Shown here piece by piece: positions 54,957 through 63,405 of a stretch of 64,000 nucleotides of DNA (its first letter is position 1; each line of letters opens with the position of its first letter). A program made the position numbers and the translations under genes. This stretch comes from Microlunatus elymi (GTDB taxonomy: Bacteria; Actinomycetota; Actinomycetes; Propionibacteriales; Propionibacteriaceae), in NCBI RefSeq assembly GCF_007362775.1, contig NZ_CP041692.1:2108001-2172000 (forward strand), written 5' to 3'. Under the pieces are notes generated by a model. That model ran no database searches and was not told the origin of the DNA. It worked only from the letters and a program-made list of their open reading frames with translations.

Positions 54957-56420
54957 GTGACCGGGGTCGGGAGCCACGCCGAGCAGGATCGGCCGAATGT
55001 GCTGTTGATCATGGCCGACCAGTGGCGAGGCGATTGTCTGAGTGCCGCCGGCCATCCGTCGGTGCGGACCCCGTTCCTGGATCGACTCGGCAGCCACGGC
55101 GCGAGATTCGATCGTGCCTATTCGGCGACGCCGACCTGCATCCCTGCCCGCGCGTCGCTGATGACCGGACTGCGGCCGGTGCATCACGGCCGAGTCGGCT
55201 ATCTGGACGGGGTGCCGTGGGACTATCCGGTCACCCTGCCGGGCGAATTCACCAGTCACGGCTACCAGACTCAGGGCGTCGGGAAGATGCACTTCTTTCC
55301 GGAGCGGTCGCAGCTCGGTTTCCAGAACGTGATCTTGCACAGCCCGACCGGCATCGTCCGGCAGGCTCGGCAGCAGGGGAAGGATCCGGATCGGGTCGAC
55401 GATTACCTGCCCTGGTTGAGATCTCAGCTCGGTCGAGACGCGAGCTTTGTTGATCACGGCATCGACTCCAACTCCTGGGTGGCCAGACCGTGGGACAAGC
55501 CGGAGCACACGCATCCGACGAATTTCGTCGCAGGTCAGGCTGCGACGTTCCTACGTCGTCGCGATCCGCGGAAGCCGTTCTTCCTGTTCGCGTCGTTCAA
55601 CGCGCCGCATCCGCCCTACGACCCGCCGAGATGGGCGTTGGAGCAGTATCTCGACATCGATCGGCCAGATCCACCGGTGGGCGACTGGGCCGACCTCTTC
55701 ACGCCGTACGCGAAGCCCGACGACCCGACCTCGTTCGTCGGCAAGATCAGCCGCGACCAGCTGCGACGGGCGATGGCCGGCTACTACGGCCACATCACGC
55801 ACGTCGACCAGCAGATCAATTACCTGCTCGAGGAGCTGGACCAGCACGATCTGCGGCAGAACACCATCGTCTGCTTCCTGGCTGATCACGGTGAGATGTT
55901 GGGTGATCATCATCTGTTCCGGAAGGGCTACCCGTACGAGGGATCCGCACGAATCCCGATGCTGCTTTCCGGGCCCGGCGTTGCCGCCGGAATCGTCAAC
56001 GACGCCGCGGTGGTCGAACTGGGCGACGTCATGCCCACGCTGCTCGAGCTGGCCGGGCTGCCCATCCCTGCCGGGATCGACGGGCTCAGCTTCGCTCCGC
56101 AGGCACGTGGTGAGGACGCCGGATTCCGCGAGGTGCTGCACGGCGAGCACACGTTGTTCGGACAATCGTTGCAATGGCTGACCGACGGCCGGGAGAAGTA
56201 CGTGTGGTTCAGCGGCACCGGCCGCGAGCAACTCTTCGACCTGAGCCGAGATCCGCACGAGGTCGCGGATCTGTCCACCGATCCCGCCCGTCAGGATCGG
56301 CTGCAGCGTTGGCGATCTCGATTGATCGCCCAGCTCAGTGGGCGGGAGGAGGGCTTCACGGACGGAACGCGGCTCATCCCCGGTCGAACCGTGCATCCGG
56401 TGCTCTCGCAGCTTCGCTAG
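54957..56420 (+). CDS. S1-family sulfatase
   Basis: 487 residues. Formylglycine motif CIPAR with Cys at residue 61, NVLLIMADQWRGDCLSAAGH, GKMHFFPE and LADHGEMLGDHHLFRK metal-site segments; the GKMHF variant and DQWRGD are typical of sulfatases acting on glycans. No signal peptide. GTG 54957 begins 7 bp after the binding-protein stop. Its end meets the convergent GH42 gene at a hairpin terminator. Confidence 0.9.
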   Translation: MTGVGSHAEQDRPNVLLIMADQWRGDCLSAAGHPSVRTPFLDRLGSHGARFDRAYSATPTCIPARASLMTGLRPVHHGRVGYLDGVPWDYPVTLPGEFTSHGYQTQGVGKMHFFPERSQLGFQNVILHSPTGIVRQARQQGKDPDRVDDYLPWLRSQLGRDASFVDHGIDSNSWVARPWDKPEHTHPTNFVAGQAATFLRRRDPRKPFFLFASFNAPHPPYDPPRWALEQYLDIDRPDPPVGDWADLFTPYAKPDDPTSFVGKISRDQLRRAMAGYYGHITHVDQQINYLLEELDQHDLRQNTIVCFLADHGEMLGDHHLFRKGYPYEGSARIPMLLSGPGVAAGIVNDAAVVELGDVMPTLLELAGLPIPAGIDGLSFAPQARGEDAGFREVLHGEHTLFGQSLQWLTDGREKYVWFSGTGREQLFDLSRDPHEVADLSTDPARQDRLQRWRSRLIAQLSGREEGFTDGTRLIPGRTVHPVLSQLR

Positions 56421-56437
56421 CGCGCTGAAACGCGGAG

Positions 56438-56499
56438 ATCGAGGCACCAGACAGCCGATCCCCCCCGACACGGGCATTTCGGCAAGATGGTGCCTCGAT
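56438..56499. terminator. Bidirectional hairpin between sulfatase and GH42 genes
   Basis: Arms ATCGAGGCACCA (56438-56449) and TGGTGCCTCGAT (56488-56499) with a 38-bp loop, in the 118-bp gap between convergent genes. No T-tract longer than three. Confidence 0.55.
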
Positions 56500-56538
56500 A
56501 TCAGGGCTCGGTGAGGTACAGGCGATATCCGGGCGACT

Positions 56539-58569
56539 TCACGTTGCCGGGAGCAGGACCTTTGCATCCTCGGGACCGAGATCGACGCTGCCGGTCAGCC
56601 GCCCGTCGGTCAGCAGGTCGCGCCATTGTCCGGGGAGGCCGACGGTGATCGTGGTCAGGGTGTGGTTGAAGAGGAACAGCGCGTCACCGCGACGCACCAC
56701 CTCGACACCGTCGGGGATCGCTTCCAGCGCCGGACGGACACCCGCGCGTTCGGCGACGAGCATGATCAAATTCCGCAGTTGATCGGCGGACGGCACCGTA
56801 CCGACGTACCAGGAATGTCCTTGCCGGTAAGGATTGTGCAAGATCGCAGGCCGTCCGTCGACGGGTCCGCCGGTGAAGGTTGCAACGACCTCAGCGCCGT
56901 CGGCGCGCAGTTGCTCCGACCACAGCCGGACTGCACCCTCGCCCAACAGGTCCGACGTGACGGCCACCTCGTCACGGTCCGCCAGCGGCAGCCACTGCTC
57001 ACCGCTGAGCCCGAGGACGTCGGACAGGCCGACCGGGAAGCGGCCGCGGCGGACGTGGCCGTTCACGTCGGCAACCCCGGAGAACGGGCCGAGGACCAGG
57101 GAGCCGCCCGAGGCGACATAGCCGCGCAGATTCGCCTGGGCCGCGTCGGTGAGCAGGTAGGCCGACGGCGCCAGCACCAGTCGGTAGCGGGAGAGATCAT
57201 CGGTGCTGTCGACGATGTCGGCGGTGATGCCGGCCCGCCACAGCGGCTGATACCAGGATTGGAGTTGTTCCAGCACCCGCAGGCGTTTGGACGGTGCCGA
57301 CGGCTCCTCGGCCGCCCACCAGCTCGGCCAGTCGAAGATCATCGCCACCTCGGCAGCGGGTTGTTGATCAAGAACCGGTCGCAGGGTCTTCAACTCCTGA
57401 CCGTGCGCCACCACGGCCCGGAAGCGATCGCTGTCGGCGCCGGCGTGCGGGACCAATGCGGCGTGGAACCGTTCGGTGCCCGCCGTCGAGGCCCGCCACT
57501 GGAAGTAGCAGGATCCGGCGGCCCCGCGGGCAATCGCACGCAACGACTCCAGCCGAGTGCGGCGGGTGGACTTGGCGACGTTGTGCTCGCGCCAGTTCAC
57601 CGCCCCGGCCGCCTGCTCCAGATACATCCAGCCGCGGCCCCGGCCGAGCGATCGCATGAGGTCGTTGGTCATCGCCGCGAACACGGGGGAGTCGGGATCG
57701 TTCGGATCGGGGTAGCCGTCATCGGCGATCACGTCCAACTCGCCGGCCCAGCTGCGGTAGTCGGCCAGCGAGTAGAACCCCATCAGGTTGGTGGTCACCG
57801 GCACGTCGGGATGTTCGTCGATGATCATGGCCCGCTGCTCGCGGTAGAGATCGAGGAACTGATCGGAAGTGAACCGCTGGAAGTCCAGCCGCTGCGACGG
57901 GTTGATCAAGTACGGCGCGGTGCGCGGCGGAATGATCTCCTCCCAGCTGCTGTAGCGCTGGCTCCAGAACGCCGTTCCCCAAGCCTGGTTGAGAGAATCC
58001 AGATCTCGGTAGCGTGTCTGCAGCCACCAGCGGAAGCTGTCGGCACACAGGTCGCAGTAGCACGGCGTCCCGTACTCGTTGCCGATATGCCACATCACCA
58101 CCGCAGGATGATCACCGAACCGGCGCAGCAGCTCGGCAACGATCCGCCGCGAATGCTCGCGATATACCGGCGAGCTGGCGCAGTAATGGTTGCGCGACCC
58201 GTACCCCAGCCGTACACCGTCGGCATCGACCGGCAGCGTCTCGGGCCAGCGGTGAGGAAGCCACGGCGGCGGGGAAGCGGTCGGGGTCGCCAGGTCCACC
58301 GCGACCCCGTGATCATGCAGCAGATCCAGCACCTGCTGCATCCAGTCGAAGGTGAAACGTCCCGGCTCCGGCTCCAACGACGCCCAGCTGAAGACACCAA
58401 CGGTGGCGAGGTTGACGCCGGCCTCCTGCATCAGCCGGGCGTCCTCGACCCAGACCTCCGGATCCCACTGCTCGGGGTTGTAGTCACCGCCGTAGAGGAT
58501 GCCGAGCCGATCGGTGAGGGCCGTCAGGCCAGGTCGGTCGGCCGCGGGTCGGGGAGCGTGCTGCGTCAT
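56539..58569 (-). CDS. GH42 beta-galactosidase
   Basis: 676 residues. It starts with LGILYGGDYNPEQWDPEVWVEDARLMQEAGVN, the standard GH42 entry. Acid/base Glu165 is in WHIGNEYG, the zinc-site Cys are in CYCDLC, and the nucleophile Glu318 is in YLEQAAG. A trimerisation domain and a small beta domain follow. No signal peptide, so intracellular. ATG 58569 was chosen; GGACGGA lies upstream. It closes the glycan island. Confidence 0.93.
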   Translation of the reverse strand: MTQHAPRPAADRPGLTALTDRLGILYGGDYNPEQWDPEVWVEDARLMQEAGVNLATVGVFSWASLEPEPGRFTFDWMQQVLDLLHDHGVAVDLATPTASPPPWLPHRWPETLPVDADGVRLGYGSRNHYCASSPVYREHSRRIVAELLRRFGDHPAVVMWHIGNEYGTPCYCDLCADSFRWWLQTRYRDLDSLNQAWGTAFWSQRYSSWEEIIPPRTAPYLINPSQRLDFQRFTSDQFLDLYREQRAMIIDEHPDVPVTTNLMGFYSLADYRSWAGELDVIADDGYPDPNDPDSPVFAAMTNDLMRSLGRGRGWMYLEQAAGAVNWREHNVAKSTRRTRLESLRAIARGAAGSCYFQWRASTAGTERFHAALVPHAGADSDRFRAVVAHGQELKTLRPVLDQQPAAEVAMIFDWPSWWAAEEPSAPSKRLRVLEQLQSWYQPLWRAGITADIVDSTDDLSRYRLVLAPSAYLLTDAAQANLRGYVASGGSLVLGPFSGVADVNGHVRRGRFPVGLSDVLGLSGEQWLPLADRDEVAVTSDLLGEGAVRLWSEQLRADGAEVVATFTGGPVDGRPAILHNPYRQGHSWYVGTVPSADQLRNLIMLVAERAGVRPALEAIPDGVEVVRRGDALFLFNHTLTTITVGLPGQWRDLLTDGRLTGSVDLGPEDAKVLLPAT

Positions 58570-58659
58570 ACATCCGTCCTGATCGTCGTGTCGTCCCCGC
58601 AGACTATCGAGGGCGAACGGGACCGGCCGCCACAGCATCCGCTGTGCGGTCAACCGGAC

Positions 58660-59631
58660 TCATCCGAACAGCGACTGCAACCAATCGACGATCATCCGTA
58701 CGCTGTCCGGGTCGAGCCGACCGCCGGGCTGGTTGTAATGCTCGGCGGGCGCGGCGGCGATCTCCGCGAGCGACCGAGTGTCCTGTTTGAACACGTGATT
58801 GGCGTCGGCCGGGAACTCGAAGCGGACGTTGTCCATATCGCGAGCGGCTGCCTGCAACGGCTGTCCGTCCGCCTCGACGTCGACCTGCTGGTCCTTCCTG
58901 CCGATCATGATCAACATCGGAACCGCCACCTGGGGCAGGGAAAGCGTGGCGTCCTCGTCCCACAACTCACGCGCCAGCGGCAGATTGGCCGGAGTCTCGA
59001 AACTGGCCAGCAGTTGTTTGACACTGTCGGGCAGCGACGGATCGGGATCCATCGGCTGTCCGGCCGTGTAGCGTTCCGCCGCCGCACGGACCATGGGCAT
59101 CAGTGCTTCACCGCCGGGCACGTTGGCTGCCTGGCGGGCCAACTGGGAGATGACGACTTCGCCGACGGCGCGGCCGGGCGGAGCCAGCAGCACCAGCCCG
59201 ATCAGGCCGATCGGTTGATCGCTGGTCGCGTAATGCAGCAGGTGCAGGGTGCCTTCGCTGTTGCCGAGTCCCGCGATTCTGTTCGGATCGATGAAGTCCC
59301 GAGCGGCAAGCACCCCGACCGCGGCGATCAATTCGTCCAGATGCGACTGCATGCTGAACGTGCCGACCAGTCTTTGGATGTCCTCGAGGGGCCCGGTTGC
59401 ACGCTTGTCGTAGCGGATCGACGCGATCCCGGCCTCGGCGAGGACCTCGGCGAACAGCTTCCCGCTGCCGTTGCTGCCGGGCAGCAACGGTGAGCACCAG
59501 TCCCGATCGGTCGGACCGCTGCCCGCGACCATGACGACGGCGGGGAACGGACCGTCGCCTTCCGGCCGTACGACGGTGCCACGCATCGTGATGTCGTCGA
59601 GTTGCCAGGTCAGGTTCTCCGAGCTCGCCAT
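58660..59631 (-). CDS. Alpha/beta hydrolase
   Basis: 323 residues with an early beta part (LDDITMRGTVVRPEGDGPFPAVVMVAGSGPTDRD), nucleophile elbow GLGNSEGTL (Ser about 138), Asp in IGRKDQQVD and His in PADANHVF, a complete triad. Fold and layout resemble the YtaP/BAAT-type or dienelactone-hydrolase-like esterases. ATG 59631. It stands 90 bp upstream of GH42 on the same strand and may be transcribed with it as a glycan esterase; that is inference. Confidence 0.8.
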   Translation of the reverse strand: MASSENLTWQLDDITMRGTVVRPEGDGPFPAVVMVAGSGPTDRDWCSPLLPGSNGSGKLFAEVLAEAGIASIRYDKRATGPLEDIQRLVGTFSMQSHLDELIAAVGVLAARDFIDPNRIAGLGNSEGTLHLLHYATSDQPIGLIGLVLLAPPGRAVGEVVISQLARQAANVPGGEALMPMVRAAAERYTAGQPMDPDPSLPDSVKQLLASFETPANLPLARELWDEDATLSLPQVAVPMLIMIGRKDQQVDVEADGQPLQAAARDMDNVRFEFPADANHVFKQDTRSLAEIAAAPAEHYNQPGGRLDPDSVRMIVDWLQSLFG

Positions 59632-59698
59632 CCGGCCATCATGACAGCAGATCGCTCGGGCGCGGTCTCGCGCTGGCGCGCTCGACGGGAGTTCAATT

Positions 59699-59741
59699 TG
59701 ACCTCCAAGACTTGGCGCGCTGACCTTCAAGACTTGGCGCG
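59699..59741 (+). repeat. Two 21-bp direct repeats upstream of the luciferase-like gene
   Basis: TGACCTCCAAGACTTGGCGCG (59699-59719) and a copy with one change (59721-59741) sit 22 bp apart, about two helical turns. Each holds CCAAGACTTGG or a near version, itself palindromic. They end 81 bp before the start codon and could be tandem activator sites. Confidence 0.5.
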
Positions 59742-59822
59742 GCGGTTTGTGGCGTAATGATCTTGAGAACGCCGGCCGTTATGATCTCGTCCGCCGGCAG
59801 GTCAACCCGGAATGAGGTACGG

Positions 59823-61409
59823 ATGCCCGATTACGGCCGCGAACTCAGCTTCGGAACGTTCATCACGCCGGCCAACGCCGACCCACAGCACGCGGTCGAG
59901 CTCGCTCAGCTGTCAGAGCGGCTGGGACTGGAGCTGGTGACCTTCCAAGATCATCCTTATCAGCCGGCGTTCCTGGACACCTGGACCTTGATCAGCTACG
60001 TCGCCGCCAGGACCGAACGGATCTCGCTCAGCGCCAACGTGACCAATCTGCCGTTGCGACCACCGGCGGTGCTGGCCCGAAGCGTCGCCAGCCTCGATCT
60101 GCTCAGCGACGGCCGGATCGAGCTGGGTCTCGGGGCGGGTGCCTTCTGGGATGCGATCGAGGCGATGGGCGCCACGCGGTTGACGCCGGGGGAGTCGATC
60201 GAAGCGCTGGAAGAGGCGATCATCATCCTGCGGGCGCTGTGGGACGCCGACCAGCGAGGTGGGGTTCGAGTCGACGGCAAGCACTACCGGGTGCACGGCG
60301 CCAAGCGTGGCCCAGCTCCCGCGCATCCGGTGGGGATCTGGATCGGCGCCTACAAGCCGCGGATGTTGCGGTTGACCGGCCGGCTCGCCGACGGCTGGCT
60401 GCCCTCGGAGGGTTACCTTCAGCCCGGCGACCTGGCGCGCGCGAACAAGATCATCGACGAAGCCGCGGTCAAGGCCGGTCGACGCCCGGCCGACATCCGC
60501 CGGCTGCTGAACCTGTCCGGCCTCGAGATTGATCATCTGGTCGAGCTAGCCGTGGTCGACGGCATCGATACGTTCATCGTCCCCGCCGACGACGCGGCGG
60601 CCGTGCACCAGGTCGCCGCAGTGGCCGAAGAGGTACGCGATCGCGTCGCCCGCGCCCGCGAGAAGTCGTCCCACCACGGGCCTGGTGACCACCACGCCAA
60701 CCAGATCCCTGAGCACCAACTAGACAAGGGCCCTGAGCCTGTCGAAGCGCCGGAACCGCACCGATCTGAACCCGAGCTCACCGACCGATCGGAGTACGAC
60801 CGACTCGGCGTCCATCCGACGCCGGACGACGGTGCCCGGCTGCTGCCACGCCAACCCTGGGACGAAGCCGGCCGGCCGCATCGCCGCCCCTCGGGCCCGG
60901 AGGTCGAATACACCGCACGCGGTCGTGCGGTCGGCAAGCACCTGATCGACGTCCATGATCATCTCCGCGAGGAGTTGACGGTCGTCCGCGACATCGTCGA
61001 GCAGGTTCGGACCGGCGCCGTTCAAGCTGCCGCAGCAAGATCAACGATCAACGACCTCACCATGAGACAGAACGACTGGACGCTCGGTGCGTACTGCGCT
61101 TCCTACTGCCGCCTGGTGGCCGGTCACCACGGGCTGGAGGACGAGTCGATCTTCCCGCACCTGCGCCAATCCGATCGTGATCTTGGTGAGATCCTCGATC
61201 GGCTGATCGACGAACACCAGGTGATCCACGAGGTGCTGGAGGAGATTGACCGCCGGCTGGTCGGCGTGATCGAGGACCCGGGCCACTACGAGCCGCTGCA
61301 GGAGGCGGTCGATCTGCTCAGCGACACCCTGCTGTCCCACCTGTCGTACGAGGAGCAGGAGCTGGTCGAACCGTTGGCCCGCTTCGGTTTCTACGCCCAC
61401 CAGGTCTGA
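59823..61409 (+). CDS. Luciferase-like (LLM) oxidoreductase fused to a hemerythrin/HHE domain
   Basis: 528 residues. The N-terminal TIM barrel (1-275) is a flavin/F420 luciferase-like monooxygenase: LGLELVTFQDHPYQPAFLDTWTLISYVAARTERISLSANVTNLPLRPPAVLARSVASLD and GRIELGLGAG. After a charged, Pro-rich linker (280-385) a four-helix HHE domain follows with iron-ligand candidates in DVHDHLREEL, GHHGLEDESIFPHL, DEHQVIHEVLEEID and LLSHLSYEEQELVEP. ATG 59823 with GAGG 5 bp upstream. The joint protein may couple flavin chemistry to a di-iron or oxygen-sensing site. Confidence 0.82.
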   Translation: MPDYGRELSFGTFITPANADPQHAVELAQLSERLGLELVTFQDHPYQPAFLDTWTLISYVAARTERISLSANVTNLPLRPPAVLARSVASLDLLSDGRIELGLGAGAFWDAIEAMGATRLTPGESIEALEEAIIILRALWDADQRGGVRVDGKHYRVHGAKRGPAPAHPVGIWIGAYKPRMLRLTGRLADGWLPSEGYLQPGDLARANKIIDEAAVKAGRRPADIRRLLNLSGLEIDHLVELAVVDGIDTFIVPADDAAAVHQVAAVAEEVRDRVARAREKSSHHGPGDHHANQIPEHQLDKGPEPVEAPEPHRSEPELTDRSEYDRLGVHPTPDDGARLLPRQPWDEAGRPHRRPSGPEVEYTARGRAVGKHLIDVHDHLREELTVVRDIVEQVRTGAVQAAAARSTINDLTMRQNDWTLGAYCASYCRLVAGHHGLEDESIFPHLRQSDRDLGEILDRLIDEHQVIHEVLEEIDRRLVGVIEDPGHYEPLQEAVDLLSDTLLSHLSYEEQELVEPLARFGFYAHQV

Positions 61410-61442
61410 GCCGAGCCTGCATCGGCGAGCTCCGACGCAGTC

Positions 61443-62267
61443 TTACCAGCGCTCGCGCTGGCTGCGGGCGTGGTAGAGCAGCACGCCGGCCGACACGGCC
61501 ACGTTGAGTGAGTCGGCGCGGCCCAACATCGGCACCTGGACTCGAGGAAAGTCGCGCCAGGAATCCGAAGCACCGTAGCGCTCGTTGCCCAGCACGATCG
61601 CGGTCGGCCCGCGCAGATCGGACCGCGGATACGGTACGCCGCCGTTCGCGTCGGCGACCATGATCGACACCGCACGGTCGCCCAGCCAACCGATCACCTG
61701 TTCCGGGGTCTGGATGATCAACTGCGGCAGCGTCAGACTCAGCCCGCGGCTGCCGCGGAAGACCTGATCGCCGTCCGGCCGGGCACGTACATTCGTCATG
61801 ATCAACAAGTCGCCCCGGCAGGCATCCATCGTCCTGATCACGGTGCCGATGTTGCCGGGACTCTGCAGCCCGTCGGCGACCACGATCAACGCATCCGGAC
61901 CGAGTCGAAGCCCATCAGGTCGCCAGCGCGGCACCTCGATGATCGACGCCAGTCCGTCCGAACGGTCACGATCGGAGAATCGCTGAATGATCTTGCTGGA
62001 CAGCCGATAGCACTGGTCGGCGTAATCGGTGCACTGCTCCGCCAGCAGGGCGGCTTCGGTTGTGTGCAACAACTCCGGAACCAGGAAGACGGTCTCGAAG
62101 TGTGCTCCGGCGTCGATCGCCGCCTGGTGCGCCCAGACTCCGTCGATCAGCAGCCGGCCCGGGACGTGCCCACGCCGGACCGCCAACCCGTGGCGGACTT
62201 CAGCGTGCGAGACCCCGATCTGCTGCGCCCGCTGCGGCTCGCCCGGTCGGGCGACGGAGGCGGGCAT
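61443..62267 (-). CDS. SpoU/TrmH-type RNA 2'-O-ribose methyltransferase
   Basis: 274 residues. The knotted SPOUT core is clear: motif 1 ADGLQSPGNIGTVIRTMDA, motif 2 AIVLGNERYG and motif 3 VQVPMLGRADSLNVAVSAGVLLYHA. An N-terminal RNA-binding SpoU_sub_bind-like region precedes it. The target (tRNA G18, 23S G2251 or another) cannot be told by eye. ATG 62267. Confidence 0.88.
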   Translation of the reverse strand: MPASVARPGEPQRAQQIGVSHAEVRHGLAVRRGHVPGRLLIDGVWAHQAAIDAGAHFETVFLVPELLHTTEAALLAEQCTDYADQCYRLSSKIIQRFSDRDRSDGLASIIEVPRWRPDGLRLGPDALIVVADGLQSPGNIGTVIRTMDACRGDLLIMTNVRARPDGDQVFRGSRGLSLTLPQLIIQTPEQVIGWLGDRAVSIMVADANGGVPYPRSDLRGPTAIVLGNERYGASDSWRDFPRVQVPMLGRADSLNVAVSAGVLLYHARSQRERW

Positions 62268-62342
62268 TCCAGATCACCCTCATGGTCGTGTCCTCATGCC
62301 CGCATCCTGCTTCGCGGCAAGACGTGCTGCAAGGCAATTTCG

Positions 62343-62441
62343 CGAGGCAAGGGTTCCCGAGGCAAGGGTTCCCGAGACAAGGGTTCCCGAGACAAGGGTT
62401 CCCGAGACAAGGGTTCCGAGACGAGGGGTTCCGAGACGAGG
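62343..62441. repeat. 15-bp tandem repeat array in a divergent promoter region
   Basis: Five near-perfect copies of CGAGRCAAGGGTTCC (62343-62417), then two degenerate ones up to 62441. It lies between the divergent SpoU and hydrolase genes. Open frames through it in both directions (5-codon repeats) look fortuitous because they run through the SpoU gene. Confidence 0.85.
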
Positions 62442-62482
62442 GCCGTGGCGCGGCTCCGTCGTGGGTCTCTACGATCCCGTAG

Positions 62483-63292
62483 ATGATCACTTCGAAAGAC
62501 CACGGCACGGTCAGCGTCCGCGGTGCGGAACTCGCCTACACCAATATCGGCTCCGGACCGGCCGTGATCGTCGCGCACGGCTTGACCAGCAGCAGAGCCA
62601 GCAACCAGAAGTCCGGCCTGCTGGACATGTCGGCGGTCGCCGAGGCCGGTTACACCGTGATCAGCTACGACGCCCGCGGACACGGCGAGTCCACCGGAAC
62701 CCCGGACCCGGACGACTATCTGTGGACGGCGCTGGCCGACGATCTGCTCGGCTTTGCCGACGCAGTCGTCGGTGACGATCATTTCAGCCTGATCGGCAGT
62801 TCGATGGGTACGGCGACCGGCATCTTCGCCGCGCTGAAGCAGCCCGACCGGATCGCCGCCCTCGTACTCACCGCACCGCCGACCGCGTGGCAGACGCGTG
62901 CCGCCCAGGCCGAGCTCTATCGCACCATGGCCGACGCCGTGGAACGAAATGATCAAGAAGCCGTTGCCGAGCTGCTCGAGTCGTCCGCCCAACCGGAGAT
63001 CTTCGCCGCCTTGGGAGCGGAGCCGCTGACCCCCGACATCACTCCGGAGCTGATGCCGGCAATCCTGCGCGGCGCCGCGGCCACCGATCTGCCGCCGCTG
63101 TCGCAGATCGCGACGATCGGCCAGCAGACGCTGCTGCTGCCCTGGGCGACCGACCCCGGTCATCCGGTGTCGACGGCCACCGCTCTGGCCGAGGCGATGA
63201 TCAACTCGCGGCTGCGGATCGCGCACACCGCCGAGCAGGTCCAGCAGTACGGCGACTGGTCGGCGGCGTTCCTGCGCGAGGTCGTTGGTTGA
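62483..63292 (+). CDS. Alpha/beta hydrolase
   Basis: 269 residues. Oxyanion loop HGLTSSR, nucleophile in GSSMGTATG (Ser about 110), PWATDPGHPV segment near the acid and His in RIAHTAEQ. YDARGHGESTG is the usual early loop of this family. Possibly an ester, haloperoxidase-like or lactone hydrolase; substrate unknown. Starts with ATG 62483 (in the text GTAGATGATC). Confidence 0.82.
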   Translation: MITSKDHGTVSVRGAELAYTNIGSGPAVIVAHGLTSSRASNQKSGLLDMSAVAEAGYTVISYDARGHGESTGTPDPDDYLWTALADDLLGFADAVVGDDHFSLIGSSMGTATGIFAALKQPDRIAALVLTAPPTAWQTRAAQAELYRTMADAVERNDQEAVAELLESSAQPEIFAALGAEPLTPDITPELMPAILRGAAATDLPPLSQIATIGQQTLLLPWATDPGHPVSTATALAEAMINSRLRIAHTAEQVQQYGDWSAAFLREVVG

Positions 63293-63405
63293 GCCGCTTG
63301 AGGTTCGCAGCCGTGGCGATCGGGTGCCGACGGTCGAAGGTGGCCGGTTCGCCGAGTCGTGGAAAGATGGGCCCCTAGTCCGACGCTCCAACCAGACGGG
63401 AAACC

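Noticed and set aside
62343-62441. CRISPR array
   Set aside because: The 15-bp units are directly adjacent without spacers, and no cas genes are present.
62064-62486. Open reading frames through the 15-bp repeat array
   Set aside because: They run through the SpoU gene on the other strand, have no ribosome site and the five-residue repeats follow from the DNA repeat.
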